From a candidate division LCP-89 bacterium B3_LCP (GTDB lineage Bacteria > Electryoneota > B3-LCP), in contig NJBN01000004.1 in the NCBI GenBank assembly GCA_005223185.1, positions 124,001 to 188,000 on the forward strand: a DNA stretch of 64,000 bases, read 5' to 3'. This document shows, piece after piece, positions 8,985 through 17,897 of this stretch. Both the position numbers and the translations under genes were made by a program. Position 1 is the first letter of the stretch. Every line of letters begins with the position of its first letter. The notes below the pieces were generated by a model that was not told the origin of the DNA, ran no database searches, and saw nothing but the letters and a program-made list of their open reading frames with translations.

Positions 8985-10028
8985 TCAGGGGATGGGAGAT
9001 TCTGCGGAAGAAATGGAATTGCCAATGTGTTTTTGGCACTCTTTCAGCCGAGATTCAACGGTATTTCGATTCCCATCTGGATATTTTTTAAGGTAGCGCT
9101 GATAGTTCTGGGCAGCTTCTTGATAATCTTTCATGGCTAAGTAGGAATCACCCTTTAATTTCAAAGCCAGTTCAGCCCAGGGCGTGCTATCAAACCGCTC
9201 AATGACGGAATCAAAGTAGATTATAGCGGAAGGATATTTCTTCATGCGGAAATACAGTTCACCGGATTTATAATCTTTTTTCGCCAGACGTGATAGGGAC
9301 TCATCATAAGCGCGCCTCACCAACCAGTCACCATCAACTTGGGCCGAAGGAGGCGTTTTCAGTTCAGGCAACTCGGGACTATATATACCGAAAGTGAACA
9401 CACGCAGCAACCATTTACCAAGCCCGAGCCTTCTGCGGGGATACACCACTTTTGTGTGTTCCAAAGGAACGTCTGCAATAGCAGGTTTCTTATAGCCCCA
9501 AATTCCTAAAGTTAGAATTGACCTTATTACCTGACCGGTCGTAGGTGTGGCAGACAAAAGAACCGTAAGATCAGTGCCTGAATACATATCGGTGAAATCA
9601 GCAATGACATTGACCGTTTTTTCGGTATATTCCTGATCCAATTCAAAACGCGGAGATATATAGAAGTTACAGAGGATAATTTTCAATATAGCATCGTCAA
9701 CTAAAGGACTTTCCGGGAAATTCTGCACGAGTCGCTGATATTCAGATTCAGCTAAGATATACTCTTTCAGAACAAAATGGCTTTCTCCCAAAAGGTACTG
9801 CGCGCTATCTATTAACGTCGAGCCGGAGTAATTCAAAGTGAACAGGGTTAAGATTTCAATCGCATCTAAGAACTTCTCTCGTTCAAAGTAGTTTTTCGCT
9901 ACTTCCCATTGTTCAATTGCGGTTGACTCTTCTTCTAAGACCACTCTGCCGCAACCGCTGAAGAGCACAAGGACAATTGCAGCAATGCCGATATAATAAA
10001 TCAAGTTCTTAAGGTTCATGGTATTCAT
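8985..10028 (-). CDS. bamD: BamD-like outer-membrane assembly lipoprotein with an inserted segment
   Basis: A 347-residue lipoprotein with TPRs. The lipobox LFSGC places the lipidated Cys at residue 26. Residues 33-150 follow BamD (YFEREKFLDAIEIL, then FPESPLVDDA). The last part (about 240-340) again follows BamD, with GELYFRMKKYPSAIIYFD and a YPDGN end. BamD supports BamA in folding outer-membrane beta-barrels, from the periplasmic face. Between the halves lies an insert of roughly 80 residues (about 155-237) with two similar hydrophobic pieces, ILTLGIWGYKKP and RVFTFGIYSPELP, that ordinary BamD (about 245 residues) lacks. It is 12 bases after the small membrane-protein gene. The assignment to BamD rather than another TPR lipoprotein (such as a YbgF type) is likely but not certain. 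Confidence 0.72.
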   Translation of the reverse strand: MNTMNLKNLIYYIGIAAIVLVLFSGCGRVVLEEESTAIEQWEVAKNYFEREKFLDAIEILTLFTLNYSGSTLIDSAQYLLGESHFVLKEYILAESEYQRLVQNFPESPLVDDAILKIILCNFYISPRFELDQEYTEKTVNVIADFTDMYSGTDLTVLLSATPTTGQVIRSILTLGIWGYKKPAIADVPLEHTKVVYPRRRLGLGKWLLRVFTFGIYSPELPELKTPPSAQVDGDWLVRRAYDESLSRLAKKDYKSGELYFRMKKYPSAIIYFDSVIERFDSTPWAELALKLKGDSYLAMKDYQEAAQNYQRYLKKYPDGNRNTVESRLKECQKHIGNSISSAESPIP

Positions 10029-10040
10029 TTTTTCTCGTTT

Positions 10041-10346
10041 TTATCGCCCCCGTTGAGTAAACAGTAACAACAACAATCCGCCAGCCAGCGCGGTCAGGAT
10101 CAGGGGCCTGGTAATACTTCCAAAGAAAGTAGGGGGCTCCTCTTGTGTATTGGCTGTGGTATCAGATGCAGTAAAATCCAATGAATCGTTATCTACTTCA
10201 GATAAGGAATCTGCAGTAATCTGACTGCTGGAGATCTCTAATTGAGAAATCCCTGTTGAATTCATTTGGGCCTGTGCGTTCATAGAAGTGATGAGCAAGA
10301 ACGTCAACAGCAGCGCCAAATATCTGTATAAATTATCCACCAACAC
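10041..10346 (-). CDS. Small exported membrane protein of unknown function
   Basis: A 101-residue protein starting with GTG inside the end of lnt (14-base overlap), so it is probably translationally coupled. It has a signal peptide (residues 1-27, ending near MNAQAQ), a Ser/Thr/Asp-rich middle, a short proline piece (EEPPTFFG), and one C-terminal transmembrane helix (about 80-97) followed by QRGR. I do not recognise the family. The position between lnt and the bamD-like gene suggests an envelope role, which is inference only. The Ser/Asp-rich linker would lie outside the cytoplasmic membrane. Confidence 0.6.
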   Translation of the reverse strand: MLVDNLYRYLALLLTFLLITSMNAQAQMNSTGISQLEISSSQITADSLSEVDNDSLDFTASDTTANTQEEPPTFFGSITRPLILTALAGGLLLLLFTQRGR

Positions 10347-11868
10347 CAGTCCCCTTAAAATGCGGACGCTTGAATAATGAAATTAACAAGCTTAACAATG
10401 CAATAAACGCGAAAATATATGGTATCAGCTCGCCATATCTGGAATAAAAGGTGATATACCCACCCCCTGAATCAACAGTAACACGCAGGTAACCCTGATT
10501 CTGCAGGGGCAGGTAATCGACAATTCGTCCGGCTCTATCTACAGCTAATGAAATGCCGGTGTTAGCTGATCGCAACAGTGGACAGCGCGTTTCTATGGAT
10601 CTGAACCTGACCAGCGCGGCATGCTGGTAAGGACCGCTGGTGCGTCCGTACCAGCCATCATTGGTGATATTACAAAAAACGTTAGCACCTCGCTTCACAA
10701 ATTCACGCGCTTGTTGACCGAACACAGATTCAAAACAGATCTGCGTGGCGATTTTCACATTTTCAGAAACGCTGAAAACGACATGGTTCTCACCTGCTGT
10801 AAACTCCGCTTGACCGAAGTTAAGTTCCCCTAATTCAGGGATCCATTTCTGAAAGGGTACTCTTTCTCCGAAAGGCACCAGTTGGATTTTATCATATCTC
10901 TGCGGCTGTGATCCATCAGCAGGAAAGAAGAAAGCCGAATTATAACGGTCGTGTCCTCTACTTAAGTTCGTTCGGAATTCATAGTGCGGTGCTCCGGTGA
11001 GAATCGCAGTATCATATTCAAGAGCTAAATTTTGAATCCACATGGAATACTTCTGCTGACGTCCCAGATAGACCGGAATAGCAGTCTCGGGCCAGATGAC
11101 TAAATCAGCAGTTTGATTTTCCAACGCATCACGAGTTAGCTTTTCATAGAGCGTAAAACTGCTATCAGGATTCTGGCGCCACTTCTCCTCCGGATCTACA
11201 TTTCCCTGAATTATGGCTGCTTCGACCTTAACACCCGGTTCCGGCAGGTGATTCATCCGCCAAAATCCCCACAAGACCGTCCCTGAAAGAATAACAGAGG
11301 TTAGAACAGTAAACGAACGTTTTTTATATAATAAGAAAAAGATGGCTACATTTGCAAGAACTACCCAGGCAGATACCAATCGAATTCCGCCGAATTCCGC
11401 TATCTGGGCTATAGGGATGTTGTTAGCCTGGGACAGGCCGAGTTCAAGCCAGGGAAAGCCGATTTCGGGGGAATTCTTGACAACTTCAAGCCCCACCCAG
11501 ATGAAGGGTAGGAGAAGCGCGCCCAAGTCTCCCCACCGTTTCCATAATAGAGCCCAGAGTACCGTGAAAATAGACCAATAAAGCGGCAAGATCAGAAGCA
11601 ATCCCAACAGAGAAGCAAGTGGGATTAACCCTTCCGCACCACTATTGAAGGCGATCCAATACAGCGATATTAGGTTGAATAAAAATCCCGCAAGCCAACC
11701 CTTGCGAAAAGCTTGTTTGTAGTTTAGCCCCCTGCTGTGCCTGATAATGGGAATCAGCGAAAACCAGGCAAAAATCCATAGATTAAAAGGTGGAAATGCC
11801 AGTGAAGTCAGAACTGCTGACAACAGGAAAGGTTTGCGGCGCGGTTTCGGATCACTTTTATCCGGCAT
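10333..11868 (-). CDS. lnt: Apolipoprotein N-acyltransferase
   Basis: A 511-residue inner-membrane enzyme that adds the third acyl chain to lipoproteins. About six transmembrane segments fill residues 15-200 and one lies near 485-505, with a nitrilase-like domain between them. The catalytic triad is visible: Glu261 in WPETAIP, Lys327 in YDKIQLVPFGER, and Cys378 in QICFES. NDGWYGRTSGPYQH is also a family signature. The ATG start is 2 bases after the preceding oxidoreductase gene. It fits with the several lipoproteins in this window and implies a Gram-negative envelope. Confidence 0.95.
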   Translation of the reverse strand: MPDKSDPKPRRKPFLLSAVLTSLAFPPFNLWIFAWFSLIPIIRHSRGLNYKQAFRKGWLAGFLFNLISLYWIAFNSGAEGLIPLASLLGLLLILPLYWSIFTVLWALLWKRWGDLGALLLPFIWVGLEVVKNSPEIGFPWLELGLSQANNIPIAQIAEFGGIRLVSAWVVLANVAIFFLLYKKRSFTVLTSVILSGTVLWGFWRMNHLPEPGVKVEAAIIQGNVDPEEKWRQNPDSSFTLYEKLTRDALENQTADLVIWPETAIPVYLGRQQKYSMWIQNLALEYDTAILTGAPHYEFRTNLSRGHDRYNSAFFFPADGSQPQRYDKIQLVPFGERVPFQKWIPELGELNFGQAEFTAGENHVVFSVSENVKIATQICFESVFGQQAREFVKRGANVFCNITNDGWYGRTSGPYQHAALVRFRSIETRCPLLRSANTGISLAVDRAGRIVDYLPLQNQGYLRVTVDSGGGYITFYSRYGELIPYIFAFIALLSLLISLFKRPHFKGTGVGG

Positions 11869-11870
11869 CC

Positions 11871-12890
11871 CTATCCTTTTCGAGTCGTAGCTTTATATAT
11901 CTTTTCGACTATTCTTAATACTTTTATAGCTTCTTCACCTGAAGAAACCGGCTGTCTTTTATGGCGAATACATTCGATAAAATGGCGCAGTTCATACTTG
12001 AATGAAGAACGGTAGAGTTCCTTTGTTGATATTGAATCCTGCGGTGTTACGTTCACCAGATTGCCGTGCATCTCCTTATCGATCCGCAGAGGATTTAAAA
12101 CTGCGGCGCCTTTCGTCCCCCAGAAATGTGCATAAGCCTGTGTTTCAGGCGCAACCAGCGCCCAGGATGCATGCAGGGTGAGTATCTTTTTGCCATTGAG
12201 TTTGATCTGGCAGGCGATAGTATCCTCAACTTCCAGTTGCAATGTCTCATGGAACCTGTTAGCATGTATGGATTCTACAGTGTAGGTATCCATCAACCAG
12301 AGGGACAGATCCAACATTTGAAGTCCTAAATCCATTAAAACACCACCACCGGAAATCCGTTCATTGAAGCACCAGTCAGAGCCCGACCAGCGCCCTTTCT
12401 TCTTCAGCCATCCACAGCGTACCATGAAGATCTCACCTAATTCGCCACCTTCAATGAAATTTTTCAGTATCATCGAATCAGGCCGGAAACGGTGATTCAT
12501 GGCGACCATCAGTATCTTGTCAGCTTTCTTCGCTGCATCGACCATCTTCTGGGCTTCGGTCACTTTACGCGCCATGGGTCGTTCAACCAATACATGCTTA
12601 CCTGCTTCAAGTGCCATCAGTGTCAGCGCCAGATGTGAATTGGTTGGCGTGAGGATTAACACTGCATCCAAGTTCTTCTCAGCGAGCAGATGCTGAGGAT
12701 CCGGAAAGAAATGGGGGATATGGAATTTCTGAGCTACCAGACCCGCTTTAGAGGTGTCCAGATCGGCAATTGCTTCTACACGGGCGCCTTCAAATTTTCG
12801 CAGATTGGGCAGATGTACTGTCTGAGCAATGCTCCCGGCGCCGATGACGCCCAGACGAATGGGAGTCTGCTTGATAGTTAGTTTTGGCAT
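11871..12890 (-). CDS. Gfo/Idh/MocA-family oxidoreductase
   Basis: A 339-residue NAD(P)-dependent oxidoreductase or dehydrogenase, probably acting on a sugar or sugar nucleotide. The Rossmann motif GVIGAGSIA is at residues 14-22. The family motif EKP, whose lysine takes part in catalysis, reads ERP at residues 103-105 (LVERPMA). The C-terminal alpha/beta domain follows (DLGLQMLDLSLWLM, then HFIECIRHKRQPVSSGEEA). The gene is 36 bases after ruvX and 2 bases before lnt, so it is probably co-transcribed with them, but these neighbours do not indicate the substrate. The Lys-to-Arg change could alter activity. Confidence 0.88.
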   Translation of the reverse strand: MPKLTIKQTPIRLGVIGAGSIAQTVHLPNLRKFEGARVEAIADLDTSKAGLVAQKFHIPHFFPDPQHLLAEKNLDAVLILTPTNSHLALTLMALEAGKHVLVERPMARKVTEAQKMVDAAKKADKILMVAMNHRFRPDSMILKNFIEGGELGEIFMVRCGWLKKKGRWSGSDWCFNERISGGGVLMDLGLQMLDLSLWLMDTYTVESIHANRFHETLQLEVEDTIACQIKLNGKKILTLHASWALVAPETQAYAHFWGTKGAAVLNPLRIDKEMHGNLVNVTPQDSISTKELYRSSFKYELRHFIECIRHKRQPVSSGEEAIKVLRIVEKIYKATTRKG

Positions 12891-12926
12891 AAAATTCCCT
12901 AACTTTTCCTCTGGAAAATGGTGGTT

Positions 12927-13397
12927 CTACTCACCGATATCAACGTCACCCAAGGGCGGTAAATACCCATCTAAAAATTCTTGCAGTAGAAGCGCTGCTG
13001 AGGCGCGATCTGTATCGCCCTTGGCAGCTCGTTTCCCGCGTTGTTTAAGTTTATCGGTTGCGTGCTGGCTGGTTAACGCTTCATCGACAAGGTGGACTGT
13101 CAAACCGCGACTTCTCAAACGGGAAGCGAGTTCCAGGATATCAGCCTTTATGGTTCCGGGTTTGTCCCCCAGAGTAATTGGAAAACCTAATACAACTTCA
13201 CTGCAGGATCTCTCAACCAGTATGGGGTTTAATTGATCTATAAGATTTGTAATACTTTCAATATATAGTGTAGTGATTCCGAAGGCAATGGATAGTCCTT
13301 TTTGAGTACCAGCAACACCAACACGGCGGCGGCCATAATCTAAGGCTATGATGCCCGGTTGTGCATTACCATTAGCTTTTTTAGTCTGATGAACCAC
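12927..13397 (-). CDS. ruvX: Putative pre-16S rRNA nuclease / RuvX (YqgF family)
   Basis: A 156-residue RNase H-fold nuclease. The first catalytic Asp is Asp20 in IIALDYGRRRVGVA. The family's VVLGFPIT strand and the C-terminal DTDRASAALLLQEF, with another conserved Asp, are present. Members process the 5' end of 16S rRNA and were once called Holliday-junction resolvases. The length is slightly longer than usual owing to about 14 extra N-terminal residues; a later start is possible. It is 22 bases after rsh. Confidence 0.9.
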   Translation of the reverse strand: MVHQTKKANGNAQPGIIALDYGRRRVGVAGTQKGLSIAFGITTLYIESITNLIDQLNPILVERSCSEVVLGFPITLGDKPGTIKADILELASRLRSRGLTVHLVDEALTSQHATDKLKQRGKRAAKGDTDRASAALLLQEFLDGYLPPLGDVDIGE

Positions 13398-13419
13398 CCT
13401 TACTTATTGTGATTTGTTT

Positions 13420-15645
13420 TTAGTCATTTTTGGATTTTTCGATCTCTTCATCGAGACGGACCACCGATACAATACCTTTGACGTCGTGTAAGCGACGAAG
13501 CACTTTGGTCAGGTGACTAAGATCCTTTACCTGCACAACCATAGTTCCCATAACCAGGGCACCTTCTTTCTTCATTTCAAGGTCAATGATGTTAATATTC
13601 AAAGGTGAAAGTGACTCTGTAATATCGCGCAGCAGGTGTCTGCGGTCTTCGGACAAGAGACGAATGCGTGTATGGAATTCCTGATCTCTGTCAACATCCC
13701 ATTCAACGTCGATTTCCCGGTCTGTCTGCGTGACCAGTCTGCGGGCATTTTTGCAGTCTGCTCGGTGCACGCTGATACCCTTTCCCGTCGTTACAAACCC
13801 CACGACCTTATCTCCAGGAAGAGGACGGCAGCATTCAGCGAAACTGATCAGAATGTCATCCATTCCCTGTATTTTTACGCCATGGTCATCTTTTTTTACC
13901 CGGCGGATCAGCCGCTGAATGGTTCCACCATCAGGTAGTGGTTTAACGTCCTTGGCGTTCAGACGGTTGATGACGGATTTAAGAGACATGTCTCCATTTC
14001 CCAGAGCTGCATAGAAGACGTCATGATCATCAAATCCACTCTCTTTGACTAATTCAGCAATCTGCTTCTTGGAACTTTTTATGCGTAATTTAGCCAATTC
14101 CCGTGTGAGGAGTTCTTGACCTAATTTAATGCTCTGTTCAAGCTGTGACTCTTTCAGCCATCTCTTTATTTTAGATTTAGCTCTGGGGGATACGACATAT
14201 CTCAGCCAGTCCTGGGACGGTTTCTGGTTGGCAGAAGTGATTATTTCTACAACGTCACCGGATTGAAGTTGTGAATCCAGCGGCACAATTTTTTTATTGA
14301 CTTTCGCTCCTATACAGTGAAGCCCGATATCGCTATGAACAACAAAGGCAAAATCAACGGGCGTTGCGCCATTAGGGAGAGTAATCAGTCTGCCGCGCGG
14401 CGTGAAAAGAAAGACTTCGTCAGTAAAAAGGTCCTCGCGTAGGTCATCTAAAAACTGCTCGGGAGTGGGGCTATCAGATTGCCAATCGAGAAACTGCCTG
14501 ACCCAGGCAACCTGACGTTCAAGACCATCTTCACTGCCTGATTTCTCTTTGTAGCGCCAATGAGCGGCAATTCCCTCTTCGGCAATTAGATGCATCTCTT
14601 GAGTTCGTATCTGTATTTCAAGCAATCTGTTATCAGGACCACGCACTTTGGTGTGAAGGGATCGATACATGTTCAATTTCGGCGCGGCGATATAATCTGT
14701 GAATTTTTCATGCATAGGTGCCCACAGATTATGCACCACACCCAGAACAAAATAGCAATCTTCAATGCGGTTCACGATGATGCGTATTGCTAAAAGGTCG
14801 AAGATTTCGTCAAATGATTTTCCTCTACCACGAAGCTTTAAGTGAATGCTATAGAGATGTTTAGCCCTTCCGTTTACTTCGGCTTTGACCCCGAATTTCT
14901 TCAATTCTCTTTTAATCGGCTTGATGGCTTGGTTGATGAGCTGATCACGCTTTTCCTTTTCCATTGCCACCAATGAAGCGATCTCACGGTAGTCGTCGTA
15001 ATTGAGTACTCTAAACGAGAGATCTTCAAGTTCTGACTTGATTTTTGCAATACCGAAACGATGCGCCAGAGGCGCATAAACTTCCAGAGTTTCTCTGGCA
15101 ATGCGTTCCTGGGACGTGGGCGGCAAATGTTCTATAGTGCGCATATTGTGCAAGCGGTCGGCGAACTTAATTAAGATCACGCGCAGATCTTTGGACATGG
15201 ATAAGAGCATCTTCCTGATATTTGCCACCTGGCGCGCTTCGAAGCTCTCGAATTTAAGTCCGGATATCTTGGTAACGCCATCGACAAGTAGAGCGATATC
15301 CTTCCCAAACTCGACTTCTATTTCCGAAAGAGGGATGTTGGTATCTTCGACTACATCGTGCAAAAAGCCACCGCAAATCGTGGCGGTATCCAACTGCAGA
15401 TCTGTAAGAATTTTGGCAGCTTCTAAGCAATGAACGAAATACGGCTCTTTTGAATATCGTTGACGTCCTCGATGCGCTTCATAGGCATAATAGAATGCTT
15501 TTTCTATGATATCACGTTCAGCGGAACTGAAGAGGCGTTTGGGTAGCTTTGCTAAAAGCTTCTTAAGATCCTTTAGATAGATCTCTTCCGGTTTAGCTAC
15601 TTTGACGCCCTGAATTATTTCAGGTTGTTGATTTTGCGATATCAT
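13420..15645 (-). CDS. rsh: Bifunctional (p)ppGpp synthetase/hydrolase (RelA/SpoT homologue)
   Basis: A 741-residue stringent-response enzyme that makes and degrades (p)ppGpp. The hydrolase HD domain is at about 45-200 with intact metal residues (His58, His72, and His-Asp 96-97 in FLHDVVED). The synthetase domain is at about 250-370 with KLNMYRSLHTKV. A TGS domain (TPRGRLITLPNGATPVDFAF) begins near 410, and an ACT domain closes the protein (about 660-735). Both catalytic halves look intact, so a true bifunctional Rsh is likely. Cytoplasmic. It lies 11 bases after dnaB in the collinear run. Confidence 0.95.
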   Translation of the reverse strand: MISQNQQPEIIQGVKVAKPEEIYLKDLKKLLAKLPKRLFSSAERDIIEKAFYYAYEAHRGRQRYSKEPYFVHCLEAAKILTDLQLDTATICGGFLHDVVEDTNIPLSEIEVEFGKDIALLVDGVTKISGLKFESFEARQVANIRKMLLSMSKDLRVILIKFADRLHNMRTIEHLPPTSQERIARETLEVYAPLAHRFGIAKIKSELEDLSFRVLNYDDYREIASLVAMEKEKRDQLINQAIKPIKRELKKFGVKAEVNGRAKHLYSIHLKLRGRGKSFDEIFDLLAIRIIVNRIEDCYFVLGVVHNLWAPMHEKFTDYIAAPKLNMYRSLHTKVRGPDNRLLEIQIRTQEMHLIAEEGIAAHWRYKEKSGSEDGLERQVAWVRQFLDWQSDSPTPEQFLDDLREDLFTDEVFLFTPRGRLITLPNGATPVDFAFVVHSDIGLHCIGAKVNKKIVPLDSQLQSGDVVEIITSANQKPSQDWLRYVVSPRAKSKIKRWLKESQLEQSIKLGQELLTRELAKLRIKSSKKQIAELVKESGFDDHDVFYAALGNGDMSLKSVINRLNAKDVKPLPDGGTIQRLIRRVKKDDHGVKIQGMDDILISFAECCRPLPGDKVVGFVTTGKGISVHRADCKNARRLVTQTDREIDVEWDVDRDQEFHTRIRLLSEDRRHLLRDITESLSPLNINIIDLEMKKEGALVMGTMVVQVKDLSHLTKVLRRLHDVKGIVSVVRLDEEIEKSKND

Positions 15646-15656
15646 TTGAAGTCAAG

Positions 15657-17084
15657 TTAGAATGGATGACCATCAACGGCACCGTTCAGTGTAGATTGAT
15701 GGACGTGATCCAGATTCCAGAAGCGACCTGTCTGCAGGTCAAATCTAAGCTCTGCTGTACCCAGGGGACCATTTCTCTGCTTTGCCACGATTATTTCAGT
15801 GTGGGATTCATCTACCTCATCACCGCTCATGCTTGTCTGCTTATAAAGCCCGGGTCTATATATGAATAGAACGACGTCAGCATCCTGTTCGATAGCTCCG
15901 GAATCTCGCAGATCCGAAAGGATGGGACGCTTATCACCGGTGCGCGTTTCTACTGCTCTAGAGAGTTGGGACAAGATGATAACTGGAACACTTAAATCTT
16001 TTGCCAGCGCTTTCAAACTGCGGCTTATTTCGGCAATTTTCTGCTGTTGGCTCTCGATCTTTTTATGCGGTAACTCCATCAGACCGATATAATCGACAAC
16101 TATCAAACCGACGTCATGAGCGGTTTTTAGCTGACGCGCACGCGCCCTGAGCTCCATCGGCGTCAACGCCGGTGTATCATCTATAAAGAAGGCAGCATCG
16201 AACAACTTACCCATCTTGGTGGAAAGACGCGACCATTTGTTCTCTTCTAAAGTTCCAGAGCGGACTTTTGCCGAATTGACCTCTGCCTCAGCGCACATGA
16301 TGCGTAGAGCCAACTGCTGATTAGCCATTTCTAATGAGAAGAAGCCCACAGGAGTCTTGTAGTCAACTGCAGCGTTGCGGGCGATAGCCAAACCGAAAGC
16401 CGTTTTCCCCATAGATGGTCTTCCAGCCAGAACGATCATATCACCGTCCTGCCATCCTGAAGTCAATTTGTCCATATCCCTGAATCCGGAAGCAACGCCG
16501 GTAACCCCTTCCGGTCCACCCCGCACATTTTCCAGTCGTTCATGCGTCTGCATCATCAAAGGACCCAGGGGCTGGAAACCGCCGGTCTTGTGAAATTGCA
16601 TCAAGTGGAAGATTTCGTTTTCCGTCTGGTCGAGCAAGTAATCCACTTCATCGGGTTCGCTATAGCACAGGTCTATGGCGCGGGTACAGGTGTGGATCAT
16701 CTTGCGAAGCAGGGATTTCCGCAACACAATATGGGCATGATGTTCGGCATTAGCTGGACTGGCAACTCTACCGACAAGTTCAGCCAGATATTCGGCTCCG
16801 CCAATTTCATCCAGGCTTTTCTGTGCGTTAAGCGTTTCAGTAACCGTCATCAGGTCGATGGGATCGTTACGCTGGTAAAGCTTCAGCGCTGCCTGGAAAA
16901 TGAGTCTGTGTGAATCTTTGAAGAAACAGGTATCATCCAGAACTTCGAAAACCCGGGCGGCAGCGCTCTGATCCAACATCACAGCGCCTAATACAGCCAT
17001 CTCCACCTCAAGGGCGTTGGGCGGTACCCGATCTATCCGGGACTGTTTTGCAGGTTTGGTTTCTCTATTTTGGTTATCGTTCAC
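15657..17084 (-). CDS. dnaB: Replicative DNA helicase DnaB
   Basis: A 475-residue hexameric helicase that unwinds DNA at the replication fork. The N-terminal primase-interacting domain (residues 20-125) starts with PPNALEVEMAVLGAVM. The RecA-like domain has Walker A GRPSMGKT at 221-228, and later blocks DVGLIVVDYIGLM and VIILSQLSRAVE, all standard. No intein interrupts it. The start is 3 bases after the uracil-DNA glycosylase gene. Confidence 0.97.
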   Translation of the reverse strand: MNDNQNRETKPAKQSRIDRVPPNALEVEMAVLGAVMLDQSAAARVFEVLDDTCFFKDSHRLIFQAALKLYQRNDPIDLMTVTETLNAQKSLDEIGGAEYLAELVGRVASPANAEHHAHIVLRKSLLRKMIHTCTRAIDLCYSEPDEVDYLLDQTENEIFHLMQFHKTGGFQPLGPLMMQTHERLENVRGGPEGVTGVASGFRDMDKLTSGWQDGDMIVLAGRPSMGKTAFGLAIARNAAVDYKTPVGFFSLEMANQQLALRIMCAEAEVNSAKVRSGTLEENKWSRLSTKMGKLFDAAFFIDDTPALTPMELRARARQLKTAHDVGLIVVDYIGLMELPHKKIESQQQKIAEISRSLKALAKDLSVPVIILSQLSRAVETRTGDKRPILSDLRDSGAIEQDADVVLFIYRPGLYKQTSMSGDEVDESHTEIIVAKQRNGPLGTAELRFDLQTGRFWNLDHVHQSTLNGAVDGHPF

Positions 17085-17087
17085 TTC

Positions 17088-17825
17088 TCATACTCCGGAA
17101 AGACCTTCTCCACTTTCAACCATGCGTTTAAGAGTTAATAAATCCTGATGAGCTTCACTCATTAAATTCTGATTCCGCAACAGCGCTGCCGGATGATATA
17201 TAATCCAGAATGGTTTATCCCTATAATTGTGCACTCTACCGCGCAATGCTCGCAGGGGAGCCTTTGTCCTGAGCAACACCTGCGCTGACACTCTGCCTAA
17301 AGCCACCAGCCATAACGGATCCAACAGACGAAGCTGTTCATGCAGGAAAGGTTCACACTGGCTGATTTCATCCGGTTGGGGATCTCTGTTGTTCGGCGGT
17401 CTGCATTTGAGAATATTACAGATATAAAAGTCACTTCGCTGCCACCCAATCTGCTGCAGCATCTGGTTTAATAATTCACCGGCTCTGCCTACAAAAGGTT
17501 CACCCTTAAGATCTTCCCGAGCACCCGGCGCTTCACCAATAAAGACCACACGCGCACGGGACGAACCGGTGCCGAAGACGAACTTGTTGCGCTGCGAACC
17601 CAGGGGACATCTCAAGCATCCTTTCACCTGACTTTCCATGACCTCAAGCGAATCGTAGGGAGCGTGCGATGGATAGGGATTCAATCCTCCGGAACCTGGT
17701 GAAACAGACGTATCCAATTCAGGTTGTGGTATCTTATCCAAACTGCCTTCTGGGAGCTTGTCCAGGTACAGTTCGGATTCAAACAGCGAGAGATATTCAA
17801 AATAGTCTCTAATCTTATCGCGCAC
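17088..17825 (-). CDS. Uracil-DNA glycosylase, family 4 type
   Basis: A 245-residue base-excision repair enzyme that removes uracil from DNA. The catalytic motif GEAPGAREDLKGEPFVGRAG is at about 97-115, and the iron-sulfur Cys pattern is visible as CLRC (70 and 73) and two later cysteines in ILKCRPPNN and ISQCEPFL. A long N-terminal tail of about 60 residues, rich in Pro and Ser, precedes the domain, a form often seen in family 4 enzymes and sometimes labelled as a phage polymerase-related domain. The start is GTG (17823-17825). Whether it acts on single- or double-stranded DNA cannot be read here. Confidence 0.92.
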   Translation of the reverse strand: MRDKIRDYFEYLSLFESELYLDKLPEGSLDKIPQPELDTSVSPGSGGLNPYPSHAPYDSLEVMESQVKGCLRCPLGSQRNKFVFGTGSSRARVVFIGEAPGAREDLKGEPFVGRAGELLNQMLQQIGWQRSDFYICNILKCRPPNNRDPQPDEISQCEPFLHEQLRLLDPLWLVALGRVSAQVLLRTKAPLRALRGRVHNYRDKPFWIIYHPAALLRNQNLMSEAHQDLLTLKRMVESGEGLSGV

Positions 17826-17897
17826 TGGATTTTACCCGGTAAATGAGGTGGAAAAGTGGAAAATATCAGAGGAATCTATCGTTAATCGGTTATCCTA

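Noticed and set aside
8969-9025. Longer nadD start (TTG at 9025)
   Set aside because: It would overlap the bamD-like gene by 41 bases and add residues that the family lacks; the ATG at 8968 is simpler.
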